Numbered from the stretch's first letter, positions 13,690-26,484 are shown. The stretch is DNA of 64,000 bases from Phoronis australis (GCA_002633005.1 NMRA01000427.1:69518-133517), one strand, 5' to 3'. Translations and numbers: made by a program. The notes: generated from the letters alone by a model not told the origin.

Positions 13690-16600
13690 TTGTATTAAAG
13701 TACATGTAGATTAAACAGGCTATTAATTCCGTTTTCATTAATTCTATTGAAAATGATATATTCTGTTGCTCGCCTAGGTCCAGTATGTCAAGTATATCCA
13801 TTTCATCAATTAAACTGTTTGTCACTGATTTTGTCCATGTTCATCCCTTAATGCGGCTTATTATCCATTTATGTATGTTAGAAAATATAGCTGATAGTGT
13901 AATTCCAAACCTATACTACATACATATACTTCCGTCATGACCAGTTGTGCTGACGTGGGCACGATGGGTGGGGGATCCTGATCCATTTGTTTTTGGTCTA
14001 ATATGCTCCTGTTCAATGGTTACATCCATTTTTTCATCGTTCACTGGTGTACGTACTCTTGGAAACGGAATTTCGATAATACATTGTATTTTAATACTTC
14101 CCAAGGGTGCGCGTTTCGCCAAAACCGAGAAAAAACATCTGGGGGAATGACCATAAAGACCAACAACTCTGAGCTCGCATTTTACACATTTTCCCTCATG
14201 ACACCCTTTAGATTTAATCGAAGGCAATCCCCAAGATATGCCCCTAAATTTGCAAGTCCAAGCAACTTACACATCGCTGGAGACCGGACTGTGCCCAACT
14301 GAGATAACAAGTAACCACGAAGCACCCCTCCTGCCATCGATTGTCTATTCCAGACAGAGTTTTGTGGCTACATGTATGCTCTTCCATTTCTGTACACGAG
14401 ATCAAAACTTAAGGAGCTTGTGACGGCAATTTAACTACCTTTCCTAGCACTGACTAAATGAAAATGCTGACTGAATAGTTGAAAATGCAGAATATAAAAA
14501 CGACAACCGTGACTTACGGCTCGACAGCATGCAATGCTTGGTGGCGAAGGTAGATCAGGTGGCGTTTAAGCAAGGCCCTCGGTAGAAGTTAACAGCTTTA
14601 CTTGTATGTAAACAGTCTGGTTACTGGAGAAACGTCGGAACGTCGATTCAGCGGGAAAGCTCGAACGTCTACAAGATCGAGAGGTGGCATAATTAGTAAA
14701 TTTGTCGAGCCTGGTCTCAAGCAATGACCGGCGGAATGTTATTTGACGTGTGGACGGGTGTGTCGACATCCTTTCTCCAATGTCACCAAACTTGCAGACG
14801 ACAATCATTACAATGGCACGTGTTTTGTTAAATATGCTGATATTTTCTTCAAACAATCTTCGTCATGTTTCTGTTAGCGTTTCATATAAGTTATCCGAAT
14901 ATGTAACCTAACGTTTATATATATCACGAAATACTCGACTAAGAGCATTCACCACGGGCTTACCTGTACAGTATGTCCAGATTAAATTACTAGTCCTTAT
15001 CCCAAATTTCAAAAATGTGCCTCACTAAAGGACAAAACAGAGGGAGAATTTTGTTCAGAGAAGTTGCTTGATTGTTACGGTAGCCGTTAGGTGGGAGGTT
15101 TGTGCTCGCCACCAATTATAGATTGCCCTTGTAGTAAAAAGTGCGTGATGCGCTTTTTTCTAACAAACAGTAATTTTCAAAATAGACAACTTCGAAATTC
15201 GACAACATTTTGGTTAACTTAACCTCGATGTCACTTTTCTCTCAACTAGCATTCGTTTCAATTCTAGGGCCAGTCACCAGGGCAAAATATCTTCTTTCGA
15301 ATGAGCTCACACAGGACTACATGTAGTGGCGATTTTGAACTGGAAAGATTAGAGGGATTTAGGTGCGACAAAAGTTCTATTTTATCGCATCGTGAAAAGG
15401 TTCAACCAATCTGCCATTTAGTTCTGGTAAATGGTTTACCCAAGTATGGCAGGGTTTGAAAGAGTTCAGTAGAAGTATAATTTCTAGTTTCGTTTGAAAC
15501 CTACTGTCTAATTGTACGCTACAGGTACATCTAAATCTAAAGCCATGTTCGAGTTCATTCAGGAGGTTCCCGTAGATGTGTAGACTGTATGGGAAGACAC
15601 GACCATATTAAACAGGTACGTGATCACTGGTTCACGGTTTATGTATGGTCTGGACTTTAACTGCATATATCGTGTTGTGCGCCCACATGGGTACGGAAAC
15701 AAATCGCCATACAACCATATTTTGGCTTGTATGTGCCCGTAATTCCCCCCCCCCCAAATTCCCCTTAAAGTGCAACTTGGTCAAATTAGTTAGAAGCACA
15801 GCATATAGCGACGATATGATGGAGTGGGTTGAAAAGTACTAAATGGTTTTTAAGAACGAGTTTTTTATCACTCAACCGTATCCAGTAAGTATCGTGGTGT
15901 GGTGTTGGGGAATAACATTGCAGGGTGCGGGCTGTGTGACCCCCCAAGGTACGTCATTAGGTCAAAGATCACCTATATGCAGATTTTTTTTCGCATTTAC
16001 ACGTTGGCAGTGAATACAACTGCACAACTGCATAAAATTGTGGAAAATATCATTGTCGTTTAGTTCCTGTTACACATTAGCATAGATAGGAGTATGGAAA
16101 TGCATCTTTATAGTAACATTGCCGTTAAGTTCCTGCTGTACATTAGTAGATAGGAGCTTGCAAATGCATCTTCAAGTCGCCAATGAAACAGAAACATGTA
16201 GTGTCCTTCAATAGTTAAAGCCTTTCTTAAACGGAATGTTGTGGTTTAAAATGGAATTGGCCGCACATATAGTCTTGGCAATATAAGAAAACGTGATATA
16301 ATTTATTTGCTCAGAAACCCATGCTCGTAAAATGACAAAAGAAGTACCCTTTCTCGCACCACGTCAATGTAACATCGAAAACACAGAACAGAGAACGACA
16401 GACCGAACGTATTCGGGTTGACTTCCGGCCTAAGTAACAGCAATTAAGGACTCTTGCAGTGACGTACATGTAGGCGAACGTTAGTTAATTCACCTAACTT
16501 CTCATTACATTGGTGCTCCCAACGTGTTATTTAAAACGTGATTATCGAATCAAATCCACGTGTGTCACCTTGAGTTGATACTGAATTCATTAAGCAATAA

Positions 16601-17925
16601 GTTCGACCCTGGTTGAGTTCGGAAGCCAATAGGAAAGCTCACGTTAACGACACCGGTTGACGCACCTCTTTTATCGGGTTTAAATCAATAGAAACAGGCC
16701 CTACTGTGCGTATGCCGATGGTCATTAGTTGGGAAATGTCGCTAACAAAATTACTGTGGTAAATTAAGTCATTGGGCGAAACATTCAATTGCCACTCATT
16801 AATTACCCTCGTTGTTAACGGCAGGCAATGACGACATCAGCTTTTGAGCGTAAAAAATTAAACACCATCAAGATAACAGTATTTAAAACGAACTGAAATT
16901 TATAGTTTTGCACGAGTCTCGGTCAAGTTTTATTGTTTTTATGGCATGGTTTTGCAGATAGAAATAATTAGAACAATAATTTGAGGGCTATGAAGCAGGC
17001 AAAGCAGCGGCGCCACTGTTTTCGAAAAACAGCGCCGAGGTTTAATTTCAGAGTCGGCGAGTCATAAAACACGTATTTGGCCTATATTAGCAGATATTTT
17101 TTTTTCTCAACTTTTTACGGTACGCTTATCACATAATTACAATGTCCACACCCGAGTTAATACAATAACTTTTTTGTTCAGTCAAGGAATAGTTAAGGTC
17201 AACTTACATGTATGTAAAGTGCTAACATACATTGTATACATGCACAAAAGTCATTTAAACACCTAACAAGTACATGAAGAGGCCATGAGATATTCACAGT
17301 AAACAAAAAAGGTCAATTCCTTGTCATCGTTCTAAAAATTCATCGTATTTCATTTGTTTCTGTATGTGCATCCTTCAGTAGAAATGTACATTGCAACCTC
17401 CTTTTCCAACAGTGTAAGGCTGGGATTTTTTTCCTTCAACCATTCCTTATAAAAATGGTACAAAGAACCGTACTATGTAAAATCTATTCCACAGAACTGA
17501 TTGTAAGGACAGTTCCAAACTATGTCCAACAGCATCTGCACGTACAAACCAATTATTAACATTAGTCCAAAACTGTTGAGCAAGGTTACAAGACCAGTAC
17601 ACATGGACAATAGTCACTATCATCTAAGTAAAATGTGCACATTGAGCTATGAATTACATGTAAGCTAATATTAGGTAAACTTTCATTATACACTATAATT
17701 CTGTGAACCCGCCTAAATTGGTACCACCTTGGAGAAACGTCTTCAGTGAACGTGCAGATGTAGGTTAAACATTGCATCTCCATTCTGTAGTATCCGGGAT
17801 TTTTTTTTTATTTTTCACTCCACTTTTTTATCAAAATCTTGAGAAATAATAAAGTTGTATATTTTTCACGCCTTGGGACATCTCCGAAAAACGTCGAGGT
17901 ATCGTGGAAGACGCCGTAAAATTAC
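13690..17925. other. Unassigned non-coding sequence
   Basis: No gene recognised. Frames at 13916-14302 on both strands lack domain motifs. There is a poly-C run near 15747. A stem of CGGCG/CGCCG with an inner CTGTTTT/AAAACAG occurs at 17009-17038. Confidence 0.5.
17009..17038. repeat. Short inverted repeat (hairpin)
   Basis: CGGCG plus CTGTTTT pairs with AAAACAG plus CGCCG around a CG centre, with small internal mismatches. Isolated; no function can be assigned. Confidence 0.5.
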
Positions 17926-17929
17926 TTGT

Positions 17930-18290
17930 AATGCTCGCTAGGTGGTAGTGAAGACGCAGGCATCGTTTAATTTTCCTCGACATTTTTTACACCAGCGTTT
18001 CTGATTGGCTAGTCGAATTCTCAATAGGTAGCGCTTTACGTAAACAAATTAACATGACTGATGGAGGAACTGTAAATGCGGATATAGTTTGTGGTCTGTT
18101 ATACAGACGTATTGGTTCTTTAATCATGTTCAAGAAATGTTAATCAGAAAATTGTGAACCTGCCTTTTCGGGGTGCATTTTTCTACTGTCGCTGGCTTTT
18201 TGTTTACGTTGCTTTCCAGTATTCACACAGTATGAACAAATTGACACCTGTTAAATCGGCAACCAATGGCGGTTTTAAATTTAGGTGTAC
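17930..18290. repeat. Dispersed repeat, copy 1 (partner near 59.4 kb)
   Basis: Sequence here aligns in the same orientation with 59385-59730. Shared blocks include TTTAATTTTCCTCG, CTAGTCGA-TTCTCAA-AGG, AGCGCTTTA-GTAAAC, ACATGACTGATGGA, GTGGTCTGTT-TACAGAC and GTGCAT-TTTCTACTGTCG. Identity is roughly 75-80%. No coding capacity is conserved between the copies, so this is probably an uncharacterised transposon fragment. Confidence 0.7.
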
Positions 18291-18299
18291 TGAATGAAA

Positions 18300-19810
18300 A
18301 TTTCGTGAAGACTGGCAGGGACAGGGTAGCCTACTAACTATAATTAGTTTCGACCCGGTCGTGCGAGTAGTTCCACTGGGTGAGGTTGAAGCGCAGCGGC
18401 CCTGAACTTCTCTGTCGCGTTGTGAGATGATGCGATCTTGACATAGGATTGATGAATGCATCCTAGTTGATAATTTATCAACATTCCTACTTCATATTCT
18501 CTTGAAATGTAAGTACGTACTCATCTTTCTGTATCTGTAAGACATGCGGGCAATTTCACGTGCGCATGAACTCCAACGGAAGTGATTTATTACCCTTTGA
18601 TGTTATCGGTTTACTTGCATCTATTAGCCAAAGTGTCGTTTATTTTAGCAAGTACACGTACAACAGTTACACCTGAGTCGGCAATTTTAGGCATTTTGGG
18701 AATAGTGCACCTAAGTCTGTTCCCATTTTCAGCGACGTAAGCAATCAGATGAAACTTACGCCAAGTCATTCTCTGACTAGATAAGTCGGCCCCGCTGTGT
18801 AATGAAGTATATAATCGCTCTTTTAAAAAAGCCCGATTTGAAAGTTTGGCAGGAAATAACGCGAGAACGTTCTATTTGTTGATCAGATTAAGTCCGAATT
18901 TTAGTCCTGTTCTTTGTGAGCCTCCGACACGGCATCCTCATTTCTGGTATTACAAATTCCGTCTTAGGAACATAGAGCTGAGAACCATTATTGCCGTGGA
19001 CACAGGTTTCCCTTCCCCATAATTAAGCTAAGAGTGTCGACGTTTTCAAAATTCCAATTATCCACATTTCTAGAAATTCGAACCACCTCAAGCGCAATGC
19101 TGGCTACGGGCCTGTTATTTGAATCTTGCTTGTCTCACTCAAGTGGGACACCAATGATGCATTAGGAGCTTGTAGATCGAGGAAGGGTTGAAATCAACAA
19201 AACATGGTATAGTATCTTTTTAAGGAACTGATTCTTCTGGTAGTAAGGACAGCCTTATACGACTACACAAGTTCGATGGGCTTGTATTGATTCCATCTCT
19301 TTATGACATAGACCGCCTCGTTCCTGGTTATCTTTTTATACACTTTAGTCCTCTGTCTCATTTTACGGCATAGTGTCTGAAATATCAACATTGGCAAGGG
19401 AAAAGGCAGTTCCGTCCAAATTTTGATGTTCCTCACTTCTTTTTGAGGTTGATTGTGTTTCTTTACTTCAGTTTTGACTCAATAATAAATCTGGCTTTAC
19501 AACAGATTTTAGTTAAAGCTGAACTGTGTGCGAAATTATGATTGAATAATCTTTTGAAACTCATTTTGTTCTAAATAAGTAATGACATAAGCTAGTTCTC
19601 TTTCGTTGTCCAAGACGCTTTGGATAATTTTTATGGCCTCTTATCTTTAAGTTTAAACAGTACACAACATGGATTTTTGCACATATTGAATTACCGGTGG
19701 CCACAGACTAAATGTATAACGTAAAATTTAGCTAAACCCATGTTTATTTTGTATAATTAGCTCGAAATTTTGATTTTTCTTTCAATTTTGCCAATGTTCA
19801 CATTTCTCGC
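18300..19810. other. Unassigned non-coding sequence
   Basis: No gene recognised. A short palindrome GTTGATAA-TTTATCAAC lies near 18462. The minus-strand frame at 18204-18461 overlaps the dispersed repeat and has no motif. Confidence 0.5.
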
Positions 19811-19860
19811 CATGTGACGTCATGGGTTGAACACAAGAGATCAGTGACTAGCATTGAACA

Positions 19861-20078
19861 ATGGCGGAGAGCAGTGAATTTCGAACGCGAAGACGATTAT
19901 GAGCGAGAATTGAATGAATACTATGAAGAAACGTACGGGAATGGTGGCCAGGATGAGGAAATGGGGTTGCACGAAAGCGAGAACAAGTTTGATGTGCTTC
20001 CGGCTGCGTACTTTTCTACTTTGAGCCTTACGAACTGGATCCTCCCGCGAGCTAGAGAAGCGGCCTCATCCAACAGAC
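19861..20078 (+). pseudogene. P2X7 C-terminal-domain-like protein, N-terminal remnant
   Basis: Starting at the ATG at 19861 (MAESSEFRTR), a one-base frame change leads into a strongly acidic stretch rich in E, D, Y and G. After another frame change comes YFEPYELDPPAS. An acidic leader followed by a Y-x-FEP motif is typical of the small proteins with the P2X7-receptor intracellular (ballast) domain found in many aquatic animal genomes. The diagnostic cysteine block (W-C-x-C-x-x-C ... CC) is absent, so only the leader survives. Two frameshifts and the missing domain make it a pseudogene. The assignment rests on the FEP motif, the acidic leader and the convergent THAP partner. Confidence 0.5.
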
Positions 20079-20124
20079 GATCCTGAATAAAGAGCCGATG
20101 TTTCTGAATGATAAATATTGTCCT

Positions 20125-20366
20125 TTATTGAACCAGGCCTTCATCGTAACATCTCCTGTGACTGGAGTCGAAACACGAGTCCTCAAAGTGGGCAGAACAC
20201 AGAGTGGCCCTGGACCGAATCGCTTGGTCCACGATGAGGTCCCACACTCTCGTTCGGCGCACGAAGCGATGCCACTTCTGCACAACTTTGGTGTCCTTCG
20301 GAACACCGAGACGTTCTCCGCCTGGCTGCTGTTGCTGCAACCTCCGGAAACACATCTTTTGATCCC
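20125..20366 (-). pseudogene. THAP-domain protein remnant
   Basis: Minus strand, starting at 20366: GIKRCVSGGCSNSQ gives the first zinc-ligand pair (C-x4-C). After a frameshift the other frame gives VPKDTKVVQKWHRFVRRT, matching the FP-D...W part of the THAP fold, then LCSAHFEDSCF, which matches the C-x2-H-F ligand pair followed by CF. THAP domains are about 90-residue C2CH zinc fingers that bind DNA, common in P-element and Kolobok transposases and in host regulators. The expected initiator codon reads ATC, and the frame breaks once. No AVPTIF-type box survives downstream. Confidence 0.75.
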
Positions 20367-20557
20367 TCTACGAACCTTCTCGACGCTAAATGTACTTTGC
20401 TTTCACCTCACTCTATACACTTCGTCTCTGATCCGAACTGTATGGCGAACGACTTGGGTTCAACCCATGACGTTGTACATAATTATTATTTATTCAAATT
20501 TTGCGTGTTTCTTTATGAGCTGTGCACTAAAGGCACTGAAATCAAGTAAGACATAAC

Positions 20558-20921
20558 AATAAAATTTATTTTGAGGTACTAGAGTCATGTTGTGTACACT
20601 TTAAAAAGTAGTAGAAAATCAACAATAGTTCTAAAACTATTAGCAATGACACAAAGCATCCGTGTATTTTGAAACATTTAAAATTTTTCAAACATAATTT
20701 GAAGTTTAAAACAGTTCTACAAACAAGAAGCAAAAATACCACTGTCATAGAAAGGATGCTAACTCTCTCGGTGTCACAGGAAACTTAATCACTCCCCGGA
20801 AATAAATTTCCTGACCACTCTCACGCAAGCATAATATCTTCTCTTCACCCGAGGATATGGGTATAATTTTTATTTCATCAAGACAGCTTTTGCCAGTATC
20901 ATTCAGCGTAGTGATTTGTGT
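20558..20921 (-). other. Candidate 3' terminal exon, unknown gene
   Basis: On the minus strand, ATTACTAAT (branch-point-like) and GACGCAG precede an open frame at 20921 starting TQITTLNDTGKSC and ending TPRELASFL-stop at 20745. An AATAAA signal follows at 20565-20570 (minus). The protein has balanced, exon-like composition (acidic and basic residues, no low complexity), but I do not recognise it. A second protein-like frame upstream (minus, near 21300-21170, with LKKKQNVDVKTKW) might be another exon. AATAAA also occurs on the plus strand at 20558-20563. It could equally be a chance frame. Confidence 0.3.
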
Positions 20922-21956
20922 CTGCGTCAAATTAGTAATAAGTCACCCAACTTAAGAAATCTAACGAAAGCACCCGACACCAAGACTAATCTGAGTACTT
21001 AAGGAAACTTAGGCATTGAAATGCAAGAAAAAACATCATCGTAAACATCATTAACACTGAGGTTAACTGTTTATGAACAACAGTCATTTATTTAACTGCA
21101 ATGTTTTGCCATGAGGACGAAGTTCAAGGACACGCTACTTAGTGACCGAGTAGCATACACTGTACACATCTGAGGACATTTGAGGGCGTGAAATTTCTGT
21201 ATTGTTATTACCTCTACTTTTCGTTTTCTAATGTTCCCATATACAATAGGTGGGGTTGGCCATTTTGTTTTGACGTCGACGTTTTGTTTCTTTTTCAACG
21301 GTGGTGTAAAAATCACAAAAAGCCAAGCTATTTACAAGGTATAAAGACATTTGCCCAAATTCTGGTGATGAAAATCAGGTCTAAATTATCAACTTTAGCG
21401 TTCTGCAACGTTCAAGGGTGTTAACTTGTAAATTAACTAATTTACCGCAAATTTTCATTGAAAAACGCAAGGTTTTTGTCATATCTACCTTTTTAATATC
21501 GACAGGGTAGATAATTGTTGAATTTAAGTGATTGCATTAATTCTATACTAGCCTTGGTTTCAGTTTTGCCCCGTCTTATTTCAAGGGTGTGGTAAATTGC
21601 AAAAATAAATGGGTAGCCTCAGCTTCGAAATTGGCCTACTGAAGCTGATAGGAATGTCCATTCTGCACAGTTTGAAAATGAAAAGTACGTTACCATGCTT
21701 GGCAATACATGTATAATGTTCAAGATTTGGAATAAAAAATGAAATAAGCATTGGCTGAGATCGTAACCATTTAGGACCTCAGTAAATTGTCACCGGACTT
21801 AGTACATGTATATCAGTTGCAAAGTGAATTTCGTGACTTCGAAACCACAAATTAGATAAAGATTTGGAATTGCTTAAATCAAAATGTACTAAAAGCTAGC
21901 GTACATCCACCTTAAAACCGGACAAAATCAGTTGTAAACAGGTTACCGACAACTGA

Positions 21957-22163
21957 GAACAACTTACGGAAACTGATCAGTTTGCGAGTTTGACCGATGT
22001 GCGTCTTCTTACCACCGACGGCGTACAGCTGAACGCGCGGTGGCCGTCAGTTGAATATGTTCTACTTCTCAGCGCTGGTTCCACTCAAGATTCGCTGGTC
22101 TACCCCGATGTACGCCTCGCTGCAACTGGTGGTGACCTTAATGACCATGTGATAGTCACCTGA
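21957..22163 (+). other. ATG-less open frame with exon-like composition
   Basis: A 68-codon frame is open from the TGA at 21954 to the TGA at 22161. Its GC content is about half, above the AT-rich flanks. The product includes LTDVRLLTTDGVQLNARW, a LLLSAGS segment and YPDVRLAATGGDLNDHVIV; the DVRL segment occurs twice about 35 residues apart. There is no ATG near the start, so it would have to be an internal or terminal exon, or a transposon fragment. No convincing acceptor-donor pair brackets it. I do not recognise the family. Confidence 0.3.
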
Positions 22164-22169
22164 CCTAAT

Positions 22170-25100
22170 TTTACACTACAACACAATTACGGCAAATGCT
22201 TGGACCATAGACAGAACCGTAATGGCTTGGACCGATTCTGCGGACGATGCTCTCGTTGAAATGTGAATGTTTTCTCAAAACTTGATCTTAACGGATTGTA
22301 TGGACAGAAAGCTGGTCTATCGCATACAAAAGGATACTGGTGGAAAGTAATATAACTACCCAAATATTTAAGTTACAGTGGCAAATACGCACGTCTGTAT
22401 GTATGTCACGTGATTACAAGAGCCACCTAGCGTACTCTTAATGGTTACAGCACAGTCACTGCCAGTCGCTTTCTATGAGTGCGCCAACGTGTCTTGGACT
22501 GACTAGTTGCTCACAATTGCTAAAAATCACCGGTGTACGCGTGCTTAGAAGGTGACAGGTGCGGAGTCTGCTAATTGCCTTGTCGATGCACGTCTCATAT
22601 ACATGTTTAATGCAGATGGAGAGGTAGTCACGATCTAGCTAATGCAAAGGAGATGAAAGACGTAAATGCTTCGCTGCGTTGCTGGATTGTCCGCACGTTT
22701 GAAGAGTAAGTGCTATCATGACCTTGTAACTCAGCATGGACGGCGCACCATAGGAGGCTGGGGGGTATAGCTTCCCACTTGTTTCCGTGCTGCGCTGCCC
22801 ATGGTCTGTAGGCGGCGCACCACCGGGATAACCACCCCCCCTTTTTTTCCAAATGTTCTACTTGGTGTTACAAGGTTCTTGATAGTAGTCATATCCCGTG
22901 AGGAGACCACAACGAGCAATAAGACGCGTTTTGTCGATCGGTCAAGATGTTCATCGAGCGGTAAGTGCGAGAGAAATGGAACTTCCGAAACACATCATCT
23001 CGCGTACAACATCGAGGCAAAAGTACAGAAGCAGATAGCTCCACGCTAATCTCAACATACTTGGTCATATTGAATCCAGCAAATTTGGAGTCGAAGAGGA
23101 ATGTCAAAGTAACTGGATCAACTCTATAAACACCCACATCAAACCTTAGGGGTTGTGAAACGTTTCGGGTTTTTTCACCGTGAGACAACGAAAGGAGTTA
23201 GTGGGATCTTTATACAAGAAAACTTTACATGCACCCGACCCAGGTGATCCTTCATCTGAGAAAAAACTGTCAACATTAAATCGTTTACAAACATGCAAGT
23301 GGAGTACCCGCATCTTATCCGTTCTCCGTTTTAACAGCCATGATGGACCGTCGTCCGCTATGCGCGCAACATTCACATTGTCAACTCTGCATCAGTTGCC
23401 GTGAAATATGCATAAGATAGTACTGTGTGGAGCTTTCTGCCCAATAATAAGAATTCATGAGAGGTAGACTCTTCCTGTACCCAGTTTCTTTATCTTTGCT
23501 ACGTATAAATCTAAAACAGATTGCGTGTACCTATTAATAAGCCCTCCACAGAATACGCAACAGTTGCTGAGCTTGTGACACGATCGACTGAAGAAACCGT
23601 TCAAGTTGGACAACACTTGATAGAACCCAGCGGTACATCAAACATAGAGTACATCGTTATAATGTTTGGTTTCTGTATTGCGATGGAATTACATCAGAAT
23701 GCTCTGGGAGCACAGGATACGACATTTTGGATGCTCTGAGATTCTAAATGGAGCTCAGCTGGTAAACGGTTGGGCTTATTGAGCAAATGCTTGCAAATGA
23801 ATCCATGGGTTTTACTACATGTACTACTTCTACTTGTGAAGAACTACTGCGACCAGTTCTTCAAGACGATCCAGTGCTAGAGAGCACTGCACGATGCAAT
23901 TTTTCTAAGGCAAAGAAGTCTGTGTCTTTCCATACACGAAAAGATTTTCCTGCAACATCCGGCGACGTAATGTATAACAGTATATCTGACTGCATGGTTT
24001 CACATACCAGTGGGTTCACTTTACCTTTTACAGTTATTTTGAATAGGCCTTACTCCATCAAATTTCTTTAGAGAAAACGTCGTGGGATTTCCAGAAGTTA
24101 TATTTCGATAGACCATCTCTAGGCAAACCACCGAAGTGGTGAAATTAAAGACAATCGGATCATAGAAATGTTGCATCAATGTTACAGAAAAATTGTCGCG
24201 CCATCTCGTCCTCCACGGGAGTACTTATGCTCTAGAAATTGTTAGATCAGGAGACGTGAAAGATTGTTTGATTTCCACCCACGGAGAAGTAGATTAAACG
24301 ATGTACCTGAATTCCGCAATGAAGAGTGGAGTTGTCAATGCTGCAGTTCGAAGCCCTGACACCGGTTTGTTATCTACACTTACACTACTGCAAAATGCCA
24401 GGGCGCTCAAAACCAACGCCCACTTAGACAGAGGCTGATGAAGAAAAACAACTGTGTTTGACTAAAGCCATCCTATATTCACAAGTTCTTTGGTTTGTGA
24501 TTAATTCACGTTTTCGTTACAGGGGCTAGAAATCACGGACGTGTCATAGACGCCATGACAGTTTCCAAGACACTCAAGGCGAGTGTTGCAGCACAGCGCG
24601 CGGCTCCTGGGACTATACTGCTTCACCGCACTAGCCGTATGAAGGCAAAAACAAAGTGTGCCCCTTAGAAAAAACTTCGAGTATGTCTTTAAATGCATTT
24701 CTGCACCTAAGTTATTACTGCGAAATACCTGAAGAACGGTACAATGCATTAGGACAGTTTGTCTCTACGGCAACGATAGCCTCAAGCTTGCGGACAAATT
24801 GCGATTTGCGATGTTTCATAAACCGGTAGGCAATACAAGTCAACAGTTTGCCTTTCGCAAACCTAAATCTTTGGTCTCTCATTTACACAGAGTGAACTGT
24901 GCCCATTTTCTAGCCATTGATAAACTTAAAAGAGCTGAAGATGGTGATGTATGAACAAAGAATATGATTGATTGTTACCAGTTCGGATAGATGGACCAAT
25001 GATGCGTCCACCCATGGTGGGTCTCGTAGCATCCTTTAACGAAAAAGGTGGAAACGACTTCTGCTATGACATCTGCAATTGTGAAGATGACAGCCATAGC

Positions 25101-25355
25101 GGTTAGAGTGCCCTACTAAAGAAAGCAAATGAACCTTCAAAACAGACCATTGCTGTATTTCGTAAGCATTTTATGAAATATATATGCTATCTTTGAAACC
25201 GGTTTCTGTTTTTTCACAACTTAGGTATGTTCGAAAGATCTATTTCATCCATTTCAGCATCTAATTGATCAAAGCAAATTAAACGACCGTTAAATAACCT
25301 TTGCGAAACACAATTCGCCTTTTAGCGTAGAGTAATGAATCAAGACCGACTAAGG
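22170..25355. other. Unassigned; many short broken frames
   Basis: Plus-strand frames of 70-95 codons follow one another at 22801, 23180, 23521 and 23787, with some exon-like wording (for example VAELVTRSTEETVQVGQ), but none shows a domain I can name. The pattern could be a decayed transposon gene. A GC-rich patch with two GGCGCACCA boxes flanks a poly-C/poly-T run at 22.74-22.85 kb. Confidence 0.35.
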
Positions 25356-25360
25356 TAGAT

Positions 25361-25560
25361 TGAACGGGTGAAACTGACCAAACAGATCAAAACGGAAATA
25401 ATGGGGCACAGTGGGTTAAAAGTCACATAATGGGTCAAAATAGACATCATGGGTCAAATGGATTAACGGGTTTAAACAGACACAGTGGATCAACGTGGAA
25501 ATGATCTGTCAGATGGACGGAGTGGCTTAAAGTGGACGCGGTGGGTCAGAACAGATGTCT
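25361..25560 (+). repeat. Degenerate minisatellite
   Basis: Loose tandem units of the form GACACAGTGGGTCAAAATG, about 20-25 bp each, repeat eight or so times with many substitutions. It is the same family as the minus-oriented stretch at 13541-13680. No coding function is likely. Confidence 0.7.
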
Positions 25561-26313
25561 ATTAAATCGACAACATCATAACCTTTGGATAAATACATAA
25601 CGAATGAAACTGCGATGCCTTTTTGAGTTTGCATTCATCGTGCGCTTTATATTTTACGGTCATTTAAAAACGTGATGTCAAACGTCGGATGGCATGTGAA
25701 GGTTCAAAAAGTTTTCTAGTATAGTGAATTGCTCGCAGTGCGTCAGTAATTTTGAGAACTTTCTAGAAAATTAATACCGGGACCAATTCATGGTTGGATT
25801 CGCACACAGGGATTAAAGTTTGAATTTGACGTTACTATAACAGACGTTGACATCATGATATACTTACTTCGATAAATTAATCGCTGACTGAGCTTAAAAC
25901 TTCATAATCTATTCACATCATGTACTAATGTGCAAGTGCTGACTTTCGTCGAGGTCACTATTTTGTTTTTGTGACCCCAAGAAACTGTGCGATTACTCCA
26001 ATACTGTATACTGATAACTGGTGTCTAAACGATTCATAAACTATTTAAGTCGTGTAATCATCGGAGATAATACAGGAATTTAGAAATGAGGGTTTATACT
26101 TCCACCATATTTCGGGAAGCAGTGCTATCTCACTGAATGTGCATATGAAGTGTCTAATTTGGACAAAATTGGCAGGTAAGAAAATGCTTCCGAAAAATAC
26201 AGGAATAAGAAATAGGTGGAATCGACGCTGAGCAAAAAGGAAATTACGATATGGTTTTGGTAGTTTCACCACAGGTGTTACCATGCATTCGGATCGTGAT
26301 ACATTTGACCAAA
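25561..26313. other. Unassigned; flank of transposon
   Basis: No gene recognised. The minus-strand frame 26045-26329 runs across the transposon boundary and is therefore not credible. Confidence 0.5.
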
Positions 26314-26317
26314 TTAA

Positions 26318-26484
26318 AGGCGAAGGCAACCTTTTTCCATGTCATTTTGAGCTAAAATAAGGTTGGTTGGTTATCCTAGACATATTTTCCACTTAATTAC
26401 AGCTTTTCGTAATTTTATTAATTACTCGTCCGCTACTCCGGAAGTGACGTTTTAGGAGGCGAGCATTTCGCGCCAATTTCTTTT
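26318..26484 (+). repeat. Left terminal inverted repeat
   Basis: Starts AGGCGAAGGC directly after TTAA. It is near-identical to the complement of the right arm up to GGAAGTGACGTTTTA, then matches loosely through AGGAGG and the CGCCA-TT-CTTTT part. It probably also carries the promoter of the THAP gene, whose ATG lies 265 bp from the terminus. Confidence 0.9.

Larger units (their letters stand above)
19816..20477. mobile_element. THAP / P2X7-ballast-like element relic
   Basis: A 15-bp inverted repeat (GTCATGGGTTGAAC core near 19820, complement near 20460) brackets two degenerate genes in convergent orientation: an acidic P2X7-ballast-type N-terminus on the plus strand and a THAP domain on the minus strand. 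This is the same gene pair and polarity as the better preserved element at 26318-27961. No TTAA-AGG terminus is visible here, and the coding parts abut with the middle missing, so the copy appears internally deleted. Its outer boundaries are uncertain; the inverted repeat may lie inside longer, decayed termini. Confidence 0.6.

Noticed and set aside
26045-26329. 94-codon minus frame next to the transposon
   Set aside because: It crosses the transposon boundary, so the frame arose by juxtaposition.
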